Positions 8,246 through 16,645 are shown, counted from the stretch's first letter. The stretch: 35,446 bases of DNA from an uncultured Spartobacteria bacterium (GCA_903847935.1 CAINEX010000001.1:1-35446), one strand, 5' to 3'. The notes: generated from the letters alone by a model not told the origin. A program made the numbers and translations.

Positions 8246-9271
8246 CTACGAAATGCCGAGATGCTTCTTGAGGAAGGTGATGACCTCGGGTCCGATGTCA
8301 CGCTCAAGGGGCTTCTTGGCCTTCGTCGCGGCATATTTGAAGGAGAACGTGTGCCCGGCCTTGTCGAGATAGATGATTTCTGTCACTGCTCCGGCCTTTG
8401 TAAGCGCCTCGAAGAGGCTCTGGGATTGGTCTCGGTCAACGGTAGTGTCCTTTCTTCCCTGAAGGATCATGGTCGGGGGAACATCCTTGCGAACATAAGT
8501 GATGGGTGACGCCTTCTTCCAATCACTCTCGGTCTCCCCGAAAATCTTCTTCACCTGGGGTTCGACTTCACGGAGTTGTTGTGGGTTTCCTTCCTTGTCT
8601 GTCTTTTTCCGGTTGCCGATATCGGTGACCCCGTACATATCAATCACGGCGGAAACATTGTCCGTGAAGCCGGGATAAGGCGAGGTTGGAGCCAGAGAAG
8701 CATCACCGGAGGTGTAACCGACCATGAGTGCCAGATGCCCTCCAGCCGAACCTCCAAGGACAGCGATCTTATTCTGATCGATTCCAAGCTCCTTGGCATG
8801 GGCCCTGAGATATCGGATGCCGTTCTTGCAGTCTTGGAGATTGAGGGGATATTTGCCCTCTGACTTCATGGCGTAGTTGATGCTGGCAGCAATGAATCCG
8901 TTTTCGGCAAGCGTGGACCCGATCTCGATCTCTCTGGCCTGACGCTTGTCCCCACCGGTCCAGCCACCACCATGAATCAACAGAACTGCAGGGGAGAGCG
9001 TTCCGGCAGGACGATTTTTGGGAAGATAGAGATCCATTTTTTCCTTTCTGCCTTCGGGCAGATAGGAAACGTCGCCGCGGGTCTCCACACCGGCGGGAGG
9101 ATTCAGAAACTCGTTGACCTCAGAAGTCGACGTATCGGAGGCAGCTGAAACTGCTGATGGATCTGGAGACTGGCCGGACATCGAGGGCGCCGGACTCTGT
9201 GACCATGCAGAGAGAACTGACAGGAACAGGATCATCGTAAGCGCGAGGGGAGATTTCATAGGTGAATGCAT
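8246..9271 (-). CDS. Secreted alpha/beta-hydrolase, probable carbohydrate esterase
   Basis: A 341-residue exported protein: signal peptide to about residue 25 (LTMILFLSVLSAWS), then a Ser/Pro/Ala-rich linker to about 55, then an alpha/beta-hydrolase domain of the BD-FAE/acetyl-esterase type. The oxyanion-hole motif is LLIHGGGW (97-104), the nucleophile elbow GGSAGG (Ser175), the acid is Asp275 in LQGRKDTTVD, and the base is His307 in KAGHTFSF. The expected role is removal of acetyl or feruloyl esters from the polysaccharide before lyase or hydrolase attack. An alternative ATG at 9259 removes only four residues. The start lies 9 bases after the stop of the MFS gene at 9281-10927, so translation is probably coupled. 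Confidence 0.85.
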   Translation of the reverse strand: MHSPMKSPLALTMILFLSVLSAWSQSPAPSMSGQSPDPSAVSAASDTSTSEVNEFLNPPAGVETRGDVSYLPEGRKEKMDLYLPKNRPAGTLSPAVLLIHGGGWTGGDKRQAREIEIGSTLAENGFIAASINYAMKSEGKYPLNLQDCKNGIRYLRAHAKELGIDQNKIAVLGGSAGGHLALMVGYTSGDASLAPTSPYPGFTDNVSAVIDMYGVTDIGNRKKTDKEGNPQQLREVEPQVKKIFGETESDWKKASPITYVRKDVPPTMILQGRKDTTVDRDQSQSLFEALTKAGAVTEIIYLDKAGHTFSFKYAATKAKKPLERDIGPEVITFLKKHLGIS

Positions 9272-9280
9272 TTTAGGGGA

Positions 9281-10927
9281 TTACAGATCGGTGATGGGTT
9301 GATGTCGTGGCACTAGAATCTTCATGATGCTCCATGCCGTGAGGTAACTCAGGGCACAGATGACAAACATGATGAAGTAGGCGTGCTGGGGATTGTCCTT
9401 GAACGTGTCGGTCAGGGTTCCCGAGAGCTTGAGGATAATCACCCCGCCCAACCCTCCCGCCATAGCTCCAATACCGGTCACTGATCCAACCGATTTTTTT
9501 GGAAACATATCCGAGACAGTCGTGAAGAGGTTGGCCGACCAGGCCTGATGGGCAGCGGCACCGATGCAGATGATTGCCACAGCAAACGTCGAGGCAAGTT
9601 GGCCAAAGTGGCCCACGTTGGCAAAATACTGAGTGGTCAAAACGCTCAACGGGCAAAGGGCGATCAGAAACATCGCCGTCATGCGGGCCTGATAGGTCGG
9701 CATACCACGCTTCATCAGCGTGAGTGGGATGCTACCACCATAGATGCTGCCGACGATCGCCACTCCGTAGACAATGAACGTCGGGATCATCACTTCATGC
9801 TTGGTCATGCCGAACTGCTTCTTGAGGTAATCCGGAAGCCAAAAAAGATAGAACCACCAGATGCCGTCAGTCATGAATTTTCCAAAGAAGAAAGCCCATG
9901 TCTGAGGATAGCCGAGAACTCCGGTTTTGGGGGCATCGCCAGCGACTCCCGATCCCATGGATCCCTCCCGGATCGCAATCATATCATGCCAGCGGCGGGT
10001 CAGCGCGGAGAGACTTGCTAGAAGGGCTATGGAACCCGTTGTTCCATAGAGAGCTATGGCCGTCGTGTGATCCAGGCTGGGGAACATCGTTGAGATGAAG
10101 TAGATGAACAATCCCAAGAAAAGGATCATGACATGCAGCCCGATACACCCGGCGAGCGACATCCGGCCAGAGAACGAAAAGAGGGTCGGGGAGAGTTTCT
10201 TCCCCAATCGGTCATCTTGCACAACCTGCTCCTTGGTTTCCTCCTGATCAGCGTTGATGAAATCATACTCGGCCTTCGAAAGACGCTTCTCCTTTGCGGG
10301 CGGGTTGTAGAGCCAAAACCAGAAGATCAGCCAGAAGAAGCCGACCGCACCGGTGAGAATGAAAGCCATCTTCCAGCCATGCTCATCACCGAAATGAATC
10401 AGGCACCAGGGAACAAAGAGCGCGGCAATCATGGCGCCCACATTGGATCCTGAGTTGAAGATCCCGGTGGCAAGAGCCCGCTCGCTCTTGGGGAACCACT
10501 CGGCCACGGTCTTGATCGAGGCCGGGAAGTTTCCTGCTTCGCCTATTCCGAAGAGACTTCTGACGATCATGTGCGCCGCGGTCAGGCTTCCCACAAAGGC
10601 ATTGGCAATCCCGAAGAGCGACCAGACCGTCAGGGAAAGAGCGAGCCCGATCTTGGTGCCGATCTTATCGATAATCACACCGGCGAGAATCGTCATCGTG
10701 GCGTAAAATGCGGTAAAGACCGCGGTCACGTTCGCATAATCGGAATTTGTCCATCCGAAACCACCCGCGGCCGTGGGCGAACAGAAAAATTCCTTCAGAT
10801 AGCTGATGACCTGTCGATCAAGGTAATTGAACGTCGTGGAGAAGAAGAGAAGGCCGCAAATGATCCAGCGGTAACGGGTCATGCCCGCAGGGCGTTGCAA
10901 TATGGGTTCCTGGGTGGGCATGGGCAT
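9281..10927 (-). CDS. MFS transporter, hexuronate type, with two extra central membrane segments
   Basis: A 548-residue transporter about 110 residues longer than its paralogue at 1964-3271. The first helix carries FNYLDRQVISYL and helices 4-5 carry SLFGIGEAGNFPASIKTVAEWFP, both typical of ACS-family hexuronate symporters. The central cytoplasmic loop (about 208-340) is expanded and holds two additional hydrophobic stretches (about 257-280 and 292-309) before the shared GYPQTWAFFFGKF motif, so 14 helices are possible. It is the second gene of the uronate operon, 26 bases after the SGNH esterase gene. Import of oligo- or monouronate is the likely role. The basic and acidic loop KEKRLSKAEYDFINADQEET lies in the cytoplasm. 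Substrate is inferred from context only. Confidence 0.87.
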   Translation of the reverse strand: MPMPTQEPILQRPAGMTRYRWIICGLLFFSTTFNYLDRQVISYLKEFFCSPTAAGGFGWTNSDYANVTAVFTAFYATMTILAGVIIDKIGTKIGLALSLTVWSLFGIANAFVGSLTAAHMIVRSLFGIGEAGNFPASIKTVAEWFPKSERALATGIFNSGSNVGAMIAALFVPWCLIHFGDEHGWKMAFILTGAVGFFWLIFWFWLYNPPAKEKRLSKAEYDFINADQEETKEQVVQDDRLGKKLSPTLFSFSGRMSLAGCIGLHVMILFLGLFIYFISTMFPSLDHTTAIALYGTTGSIALLASLSALTRRWHDMIAIREGSMGSGVAGDAPKTGVLGYPQTWAFFFGKFMTDGIWWFYLFWLPDYLKKQFGMTKHEVMIPTFIVYGVAIVGSIYGGSIPLTLMKRGMPTYQARMTAMFLIALCPLSVLTTQYFANVGHFGQLASTFAVAIICIGAAAHQAWSANLFTTVSDMFPKKSVGSVTGIGAMAGGLGGVIILKLSGTLTDTFKDNPQHAYFIMFVICALSYLTAWSIMKILVPRHQPITDL

Positions 10928-10953
10928 AATTTGGTCAGGGATTTATCAGCTGA

Positions 10954-11688
10954 TCACTGATTCTGTGAGGCGACCTTCCATTCCCTTTCCATCACGGGAC
11001 GCATTACCGAGATCATTCCCTTGTAACCCTCGGGGGTCATGTGAAGTTTATCGGCCACATAGCACTCCATGCGCGCCTCGCCTGAGGGAGTTTCCAAGGG
11101 GGGATTCACATCCACGTAGGAGACTCCGGGAGTTGAGGAAGCGATGGCCACAAGCCCCTTGTTTACCTCATCCACCACGGCGAGATATCCAGCCTGACGC
11201 TTCTGGGGAGCCTTGATAACCGAGACCAAGACGATCCGTGCCTTCGGCAGGGCGACCTGTGTGCGTGAGATCCATTCCTTGGTCTGCTGAAGAATTTTTT
11301 CGGGAGGCAACTTGCCGTTAATGTCATTACTCCCGCAATACCAGACCACTAGGCCGGGTTTGGATGACGGGACGATCTGGTCGAAAAAGTAGATTTGATC
11401 GGCCGTGCGGGATCCTCCGAATGCCCTGTTCGTGATGGGAAGGGGGGCAAAATCGTTGGTACAGGTATCCCATTTCCGGAAAATACTGCTTCCCACCATC
11501 AGGATCCCTCCGGGGGGAGGAGTTGGAGACTGTGCGAACTTGAGCACCTCAGTGGTATATTTATGAGGGGTTGCCGAGGGAGCAGGTGTCGGGGAGGCAC
11601 CGACTGCCTGCCCAGCGTCTGAGGCAGATAATGATGACAGCAGTAATACCATCACAAGGGCAACGAAACCTCGGGCTGTTCTGTTCAT
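10954..11688 (-). CDS. Secreted SGNH/GDSL hydrolase, probable carbohydrate esterase
   Basis: First gene of the minus-strand uronate operon, 244 residues. A signal peptide (FVALVMVLLLSSLSAS) is followed by a short Pro/Ala/Ser linker and an SGNH-fold domain. Block I reads GGILMVGSSIFRKW with the nucleophile serine in GSS (Ser68), where most relatives have GDS. Block II is AFGGS, block III GSNDING (Asn121) and block V DKLHMTPEG (Asp213, His216). Such enzymes deacetylate polysaccharides or oligosaccharides. ATG 11688 is preferred to the TTG two codons upstream. Together with the alpha/beta esterase at 8246-9271 it gives the operon two esterases of unrelated folds, suggesting an esterified substrate. 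Confidence 0.85.
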   Translation of the reverse strand: MNRTARGFVALVMVLLLSSLSASDAGQAVGASPTPAPSATPHKYTTEVLKFAQSPTPPPGGILMVGSSIFRKWDTCTNDFAPLPITNRAFGGSRTADQIYFFDQIVPSSKPGLVVWYCGSNDINGKLPPEKILQQTKEWISRTQVALPKARIVLVSVIKAPQKRQAGYLAVVDEVNKGLVAIASSTPGVSYVDVNPPLETPSGEARMECYVADKLHMTPEGYKGMISVMRPVMEREWKVASQNQ

Positions 11689-11706
11689 GTTCAAGCGGGG
11701 GGATAT

Positions 11707-11720
11707 GTGCTAAATAGCAC
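11707..11720. promoter_or_regulatory. Perfect 14-bp palindrome, candidate operator of the uronate operon
   Basis: GTGCTAAATAGCAC is a perfect inverted repeat (6-bp arms, AA centre) between the predicted promoter and the ATG at 11688. It lies downstream of the predicted start point, a position where a repressor would block transcription. A LacI- or GntR-type regulator is plausible, but no regulator gene is present in the operon. Confidence 0.4.
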
Positions 11721-11745
11721 GGGGTAGAAAAACGAATAGGTTAGG

Positions 11746-11774
11746 ATTAAAAAATAAAAAAACGCGTCTGACAA
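11746..11774 (-). promoter_or_regulatory. Sigma70-like promoter of the uronate operon
   Basis: On the minus strand a -35 box TTGTCA (11769-11774) is followed, after exactly 17 bases rich in T, by a -10 box TTTAAT (11746-11751). Each box is one base off consensus. Transcription would start near 11739, giving a leader of about 50 bases before the SGNH esterase ATG. Confidence 0.5.
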
Positions 11775-11857
11775 AACTTCTTTCACTTGAGTGAGGGAAG
11801 CCATCGCGCAACATGAATAAGCTTTGAACGAGCGACTCATTCGCGGAATCTAAAATC

Positions 11858-12457
11858 ATGGTCGAAACGTCCGGTTATCCCTTAAAAATCACCTTGATGC
11901 TGGTTTTTCTTTCCACACTCTTCGGATCCTGCAAGAGGGAGGCTTATGAATCCCCGGCCTATCGAATCGAAAAAACGCAGGGTGATTTTGAAATCCGCCG
12001 GTATCCCGAAAGTACCCTCGCCACCACCTCCATGAAACAACGTGGCGCGGATGGCTCCTTCATGCGCCTCTTCCGTTTCATCTCAGGACGCAACGAGCAA
12101 TCGGAAAAAATCTCCATGACCGTCCCCGTACTCATGAGTGGGGTGGAATCGGGAACGATGAGCTTTGTTGTTCCCAAGAAGATCGCCCTCAAGGGGGTCC
12201 CGCGCCCCGCTGATCCTTCCGTCAGGATCACCACCATGCCGGAGGGAGATTATGCCACGTACCGGTTCTCCGGACGGGCGGGCACTCTTCAAAACGAGGC
12301 TGCTGCCAAAAAATTATCCCTCTGGATCAGTGAACGGCATCTTGTCACGGAAGGCGCTCCGATGTTTGCCTCCTACAATCCTCCATGGACCCCGGGATTC
12401 ATGAGGCGCAACGAGGTGCTGATCAGAATCAATGGGTGCAATCCAGCAATCCCCTGA
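11858..12457 (+). CDS. SOUL-family heme-binding protein, probable lipoprotein
   Basis: A 199-residue protein with an N-terminal hydrophobic segment (ITLMLVFLSTLFGSC) ending in a cysteine, consistent with a lipoprotein or plain signal peptide; the lipobox LFGSC is imperfect. The rest is a SOUL domain: YRIEKTQGDFEIRRYPE, the ISGRNEQSEKISMTVPV loop, FVVPKK, the region around MPEGDYATYRFSG, and YNPPWTPGFMRRNEVLI near the end. SOUL proteins bind heme or other hydrophobic ligands; the role in bacteria is not settled. It is divergent from the uronate operon and 7 bases upstream of the methyltransferase gene, so the two may be co-transcribed. Confidence 0.88.
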   Translation: MVETSGYPLKITLMLVFLSTLFGSCKREAYESPAYRIEKTQGDFEIRRYPESTLATTSMKQRGADGSFMRLFRFISGRNEQSEKISMTVPVLMSGVESGTMSFVVPKKIALKGVPRPADPSVRITTMPEGDYATYRFSGRAGTLQNEAAAKKLSLWISERHLVTEGAPMFASYNPPWTPGFMRRNEVLIRINGCNPAIP

Positions 12458-12464
12458 TCCCGGC

Positions 12465-13016
12465 ATGCATCTCTGGCTTGCTCCCCATGATGCCAGAGTT
12501 CGCGCCCTGCGGGCGAAGGGAGAACTGGAGTATGGGCATGCACGCACACCCTTCGGTGAATGCGCGATCCTGAAATCAAGGGAATATCTGCTGGCCCTCT
12601 ATTTCGGGGAACATTCGCAGCCACTGATTGCCTCCTTCAAAGCAAAGTGGCCGACATCAATCCTGCGTCATGCATCGGAGGCAGATGAAATGATTCCGCG
12701 TCTCTTCGATCAATCTCCCGCTATTCCCCTGATGGCAATCGGAACGCCTTTTCAACTCACTATTTGGGAATGCCTCTGCCGCATCAGTGCTGGCACCACA
12801 GCAACCTACAGCGAAGTGGCCGCAGCAATCGGGCGACCATCGGCAGCCCGGGCCGTCGGGAGAGCTGTCGGTGCTAATGAGATATCCCTCCTTATTCCCT
12901 GTCACCGGGTTGTCTCACGAGGCAAATTAAACGGCTACCGTTGGGGCTTGGAGAGAAAAAGGGCCCTTCTGGCTTGGGAACTATCGCGTCGCGATCCGCT
13001 GCGGATGCCATTTTGA
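12465..13016 (+). CDS. ogt: Methylated-DNA--[protein]-cysteine S-methyltransferase
   Basis: A 183-residue suicide repair protein that transfers the methyl group from O6-methylguanine to its own cysteine. The N-terminal ribonuclease-H-like part covers about 1-90 and the DNA-binding part 91-175. The latter has FQLTIWECLCRISAGTTATY, the arginine finger in SAARAVGRAVGAN, and the active site IPCHRVV (Cys146) followed by GKLNGYRWGLERKRALL. The ATG at 12465 follows the SOUL stop by 7 bases. A further in-frame ATG at 12432 would overlap the SOUL gene by 26 bases and adds a Gln/Pro-rich stretch not typical of the family. It converges on the pseudouridine synthase with an 11-base gap. Confidence 0.93.
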   Translation: MHLWLAPHDARVRALRAKGELEYGHARTPFGECAILKSREYLLALYFGEHSQPLIASFKAKWPTSILRHASEADEMIPRLFDQSPAIPLMAIGTPFQLTIWECLCRISAGTTATYSEVAAAIGRPSAARAVGRAVGANEISLLIPCHRVVSRGKLNGYRWGLERKRALLAWELSRRDPLRMPF

Positions 13017-13027
13017 GCAACCTGCCA

Positions 13028-13801
13028 TCAGGCATTTCCCTCAAGCCCATCGAGAAACCGGAGGAGATCACCGGGCAGATCTGAGTTCCACGAGTGCTGG
13101 ACCTTATCAAGGGTGACACTCAGGGAGCAGGAGTGCAGGGCGTGACGCGGCAACCAGAGCCTCTTTGCGAGCGACTCTGACCAACCCGTCTCGATGAATT
13201 CCAGATAGCACCCCTCCGAGGGGCCGTAGATTTTATCGCCCACGACGGGATATCCGGAATGGGCAAGATGCACCCGTATCTGGTGGGTGCGCCCCGTGTG
13301 CGGGATGCAATGGACCAGTGCGATGGGTCCGTGCTTCGGATGCATGATCCGATTCTTGACTCGGAAGTCCGTATGGGCCGGCACCCCCATGGAATGACCC
13401 CCCCGCTTCAGCCAGATCCGGGAATCCTCGACCTCTCCCAATCGTAAGATCGGCTTCCTGACGCTCCACTCTTCCGACTCCGGCCACCCCACGGTGAGGG
13501 CAAGGTACTGCTTGGCAATCTCCCCACGGGCCATCGCCATCGAACAATCGCGGGCCGCCCGCGAATTTTTTGCAACAAGGACGATGCCACTCGTCTCCCG
13601 GTCGAGACGATTGATGAGCGAGACCTGACCGCCACTTGCAATCTCGTAGGCAAGAAGCTCCCTGAGGCGGTCCCAAAGAGTCATCGGACCTCCGGGCTTG
13701 CTCGGGTGAATCAGAAGAAAGGGGGGTTTATCGATTGCGATGAGATCGGCTGTTTCGCCCAGAATTCTGAAAGGGAGTTGGATGGGGGCTTGAACAACCA
13801 T
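13028..13801 (-). CDS. RluA-family RNA pseudouridine synthase
   Basis: A 257-residue single-domain enzyme that isomerises uridine in rRNA or tRNA. Motif I is IAIDKPPFLLIHPS, the catalytic motif is NRLDRETSGIVLVAKN with Asp67, and the C-terminal signature HTGRTHQIRVHLAHSGYPVVGDKIYG is intact. There is no N-terminal S4 domain, as in RluA, RluC-short and TruC-type members; the target nucleotide cannot be told. ATG 13801 is preferred; an ATG at 13828 would lengthen it by nine residues and overlap the divergent ABC gene. The two genes' alternative starts share the CATG at 13799-13802. Confidence 0.9.
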   Translation of the reverse strand: MVVQAPIQLPFRILGETADLIAIDKPPFLLIHPSKPGGPMTLWDRLRELLAYEIASGGQVSLINRLDRETSGIVLVAKNSRAARDCSMAMARGEIAKQYLALTVGWPESEEWSVRKPILRLGEVEDSRIWLKRGGHSMGVPAHTDFRVKNRIMHPKHGPIALVHCIPHTGRTHQIRVHLAHSGYPVVGDKIYGPSEGCYLEFIETGWSESLAKRLWLPRHALHSCSLSVTLDKVQHSWNSDLPGDLLRFLDGLEGNA

Positions 13802-13826
13802 GAGCGTCCATTCATTTGTGAACGTC

Positions 13827-14504
13827 ATGATTCATCTCGTCAAAGCCTCACGATCCTATGGCTCCCCTCCGGTTGCTGCCCTGGATTCGATATCACTCGA
13901 TATCGGTCCCGGGGAATTTGTTGCCATCACGGGACAGAGCGGATCTGGAAAAAGCACCCTGCTGAACCTGCTTGGAGGCCTGGACCACCCCTCAAGCGGG
14001 GAGGTGGTCGTCGATGGCATCCATCTTGAGAGTGCCGATGATCATGACCTGACCCGATTCCGACGCACAAAGCTCGGCATGGTTTTCCAGTTCTTCAACC
14101 TCCTTCCTGCAATGACCCTGGTGGAAAATGTGGAAATGCCACTGTTGCTGCGTGGGGAGCATGGGAAGGGTGTCAGGAAGGAGGCGCTTGCCATGCTCAA
14201 TCAGGTCGGCATGGAGCATCGCGCGGAACACTTCCCTCATCAACTCAGCGGCGGCGAGATGCAGCGGGGAGCCATTGCACGGGCGCTGATTCACTCTCCT
14301 TCCCTTCTTCTGGCCGATGAACCGACCGGTAACCTAGATAGTACGAATGCCTCCCAGGTGCTGGAGGTTATCGCAAAGATTGCTTCCCGCCGGACCACCA
14401 CGGTTATTATGGTAACCCACAGCGATGCGGTGGCGGCCCTAGCCGACAGGCGCATTCAAATCAAGGACGGCATCATTGCCTACGATTCAACCAGAACTCA
14501 CTGA
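13827..14504 (+). CDS. ABC transporter ATP-binding protein, LolD/MacB-type
   Basis: A 225-residue stand-alone nucleotide-binding domain. Walker A is GQSGSGKS (36-43), the Q-loop is FQFFN, the signature [15 protein letters not shown] starts at 140, Walker B is [12 protein letters not shown] from 160, and the switch His198 lies in VTHSD. The GEMQR signature and EPTGNLD place it with the LolD, FtsE and MacB group, which drives lipoprotein release or export of envelope substrates. No permease gene is adjacent, so its partner is encoded elsewhere. ATG 13827 gives the usual short N-terminus; an ATG at 13800 adds nine residues. It is 16 bases before lpxC-fabZ and may share its message, consistent with a job in the outer membrane. 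Confidence 0.88.
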   Translation: MIHLVKASRSYGSPPVAALDSISLDIGPGEFVAITGQSGSGKSTLLNLLGGLDHPSSGEVVVDGIHLESADDHDLTRFRRTKLGMVFQFFNLLPAMTLVENVEMPLLLRGEHGKGVRKEALAMLNQVGMEHRAEHFPHQLSGGEMQRGAIARALIHSPSLLLADEPTGNLDSTNASQVLEVIAKIASRRTTTVIMVTHSDAVAALADRRIQIKDGIIAYDSTRTH

Positions 14505-14520
14505 CCCCTAAGATTTTTCC

Positions 14521-15825
14521 ATGGAACACCAGCGCACCCTTGCCAAGTCCGCCAGCCTGAGTGGCGGCACGCTCCACAACGGAGGCCACGTCACCCTGAC
14601 CATTCATCCCGCACCCGTCGGACACGGCTACAAGTTCCGCCGCAATGACTTGCCCGATGAACCGGTGGTGGATGCCATGGTGGATCATGTGAAGACGGTC
14701 GAGCGCGCCACGACCCTGGTGCAGGGCAATGCGAAGATTCAGACTGTCGAGCACGTCCTATCCGCCCTGGCAGGCCTGGGCGTCGATAACGCCCTCATCG
14801 AGATGGATGCCAACGAGCCACCCATCGGCGACGGTAGCGCAGCCCCCTATGTGGCCCTTATTCAGGAAGCCGGGATCGTCGAGCAGGAAGCCGCCCGATC
14901 CCCCCTGGAACTGGGTGAGCCGATTCATTTGGAGACGAACGGCGGTTCGATCATGACGGTTTTTCCCCATTCCGGTCTCAGAATCTCCTGCACGCAGGTC
15001 GGCCCGGATGGACGCTTCACGCAATACCTCTCGCTCGAGATCAACCCCGAGGTCTACGCGCGTGAGATCGCGCCCGCCCGGACATTCGTCCACTACGAGG
15101 ATGTCAAGCACCTGATGGAGAAGGGGCTCATCAAAGGGGGCAGTCTCGAAAATGCCCTCGTGATCCGTGGTGAATCCGTCCTGAGCAAAGAACCCCTCCG
15201 ATTCCAGGATGAGTTTGTGCGTCATAAGATCCTGGATATCATTGGGGACCTTGCGCTGACAGGTCGTCCGATGCGCGGTCACATTGTCGCCGTGCGGCCG
15301 GGTCATGGTCCGAACACGGAGCTTGCCCGAGCCATCGTGAAACATCATCGGGATCTCGTTGCCATGGCTCCCAGTCCCGTGACCTCTTCCCTCCCCGTCA
15401 TGGATACCAAGGAGGTGATGAGGGTCCTTCCTCACCGCTACCCGTTCCTAATGGTCGATAGGATTGTCGAGTTTGATGGTGATACGAAAGCCGTGGGGGT
15501 TAAGAGCGTCTCGATCAACGAACCCTACTTCCAAGGTCATTTCCCCGGTCATCCCGTCATGCCGGGCGTCCTCCAACTTGAGGCAATGGCCCAAGTGGCC
15601 TCCATCACCATGATGCGCAGGGAGGACAATGCCGGCAAAATCGGTTATTTCATGAGTGCTGACGAGGTCAAGTTCCGTAAACCGGTTTTACCCGGTGACA
15701 CCCTCTTCATTCATGTTGAAATGCTAAAAGCCCGGAAAAACCTCGGGAAAGCATCCTGCAAATGCGTGGTCAACGGGGATATCGTTTCCGAGGGCGTCCT
15801 GCTCTTTGGAATCGTAAACAAGTAA
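14521..15825 (+). CDS. lpxC/fabZ: Bifunctional LpxC-FabZ: UDP-3-O-acyl-GlcNAc deacetylase / 3-hydroxyacyl-ACP dehydratase
   Basis: A 434-residue fusion. Residues 1-285 are LpxC, the zinc deacetylase committing to lipid A: TLHNGG near the start, Glu77-His78 in TVEHVLSAL, His235 and Asp239 in RHKILDIIGDL, and the base His261 in PGHGPN. Residues 295-434 are a hot-dog-fold FabZ: HRYPFLMVDRI, then GHFPGHPVMPGVLQLEAMAQ (positions 339-358) with His340 and Glu354. FabZ dehydrates 3-hydroxyacyl-ACP, the same pool used by LpxA, so the fusion balances lipid A against phospholipid synthesis. The order LpxC-FabZ is known from Bacteroidota and related phyla. All catalytic residues are present in both halves. 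lpxA follows after 10 bases. Confidence 0.97.
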   Translation: MEHQRTLAKSASLSGGTLHNGGHVTLTIHPAPVGHGYKFRRNDLPDEPVVDAMVDHVKTVERATTLVQGNAKIQTVEHVLSALAGLGVDNALIEMDANEPPIGDGSAAPYVALIQEAGIVEQEAARSPLELGEPIHLETNGGSIMTVFPHSGLRISCTQVGPDGRFTQYLSLEINPEVYAREIAPARTFVHYEDVKHLMEKGLIKGGSLENALVIRGESVLSKEPLRFQDEFVRHKILDIIGDLALTGRPMRGHIVAVRPGHGPNTELARAIVKHHRDLVAMAPSPVTSSLPVMDTKEVMRVLPHRYPFLMVDRIVEFDGDTKAVGVKSVSINEPYFQGHFPGHPVMPGVLQLEAMAQVASITMMRREDNAGKIGYFMSADEVKFRKPVLPGDTLFIHVEMLKARKNLGKASCKCVVNGDIVSEGVLLFGIVNK

Positions 15826-15835
15826 TCTCACCCCA

Positions 15836-16609
15836 ATGTTCGGAATCCATCCCACCGCGATCATTGACCCTACGGCACAGATCGCCCCATCAACTACGGT
15901 GGGCCCCTACTCAATCGTGGGTCCCGGTGTGATCCTCGGGGAGGGATGCATCCTCCACAACCATGTCACCATCGCCGGCCCCACCACGATCGGTGACGGC
16001 AATGAGTTTTATCCCTACAGCTCCATCGGACAGCGCTCACAGGATCTGAAATACAAGGCCGAGCCGACCCATCTCAGGATTGGCAACCAAAACTGCTTCC
16101 GCGAATTCGTGACTGTCCATCGCGCAACCGATCAGGGGGGAACCACAACCATCGGCAGCCATGGTAATTTCCTGGCCTACTCACACATCGCGCATGACTG
16201 CACCGTGGGGGATCACGTGATCTTCTCCAACAATGGCACCCTTGCGGGTCATGTCTCGGTGGGGGATCACGCGGTGATCGGGGGACTCAGCGGCGTCCAC
16301 CAGTTCTGCCGGATCGGGGCTCATGCGATCATCGGGGGATGCACCAAGATCGTGCAGGATGTCCCCCCTTTCATGATTGCTGATGGCAATCCCGCCGAAG
16401 TACGGGGCATCAATATGGTCGGTTTGGAGAGGAGGGGATTTTCAGCCGAAACGCTCCGCGAGATCAGGGAGGCTTACAAGGTCATTTACCGGAGTAACCT
16501 CAACACATCGCAGGGCCTTGAGTCCCTCAAGGCCAACTTTTCTGGTTCGGAATCAGTCCGTCATCTGGCTGATTTCATCGCTTCAAGCGAGCGCGGAATC
16601 GTCCGTTGA
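15836..16609 (+). CDS. lpxA: Acyl-ACP--UDP-N-acetylglucosamine O-acyltransferase
   Basis: A 257-residue enzyme of the usual LpxA length. The N-terminal two thirds is a left-handed beta-helix of hexapeptide repeats (IHPTAIIDPTAQIAPSTTVG and on). Family motifs are GQRSQDLKYK, FREFVTVHRAT, the catalytic His in SHIAHDCTVGDH, and GGLSGVHQFCRIG. The C-terminal part (REIREAYKVIYRSN) forms the helical acyl-carrier-binding domain. It catalyses the first step of lipid A synthesis in the cytoplasm, moving a 3-hydroxyacyl chain to UDP-GlcNAc, directly before LpxC. Confidence 0.97.
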   Translation: MFGIHPTAIIDPTAQIAPSTTVGPYSIVGPGVILGEGCILHNHVTIAGPTTIGDGNEFYPYSSIGQRSQDLKYKAEPTHLRIGNQNCFREFVTVHRATDQGGTTTIGSHGNFLAYSHIAHDCTVGDHVIFSNNGTLAGHVSVGDHAVIGGLSGVHQFCRIGAHAIIGGCTKIVQDVPPFMIADGNPAEVRGINMVGLERRGFSAETLREIREAYKVIYRSNLNTSQGLESLKANFSGSESVRHLADFIASSERGIVR

Positions 16610-16645
16610 TCCGGAAGGAGCCGTTTCAAGCAAGCCCCTGAATTG

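Noticed and set aside
14758-15435. Minus-strand open frame of 225 codons
   Set aside because: Antisense to LpxC, which has all its zinc ligands.
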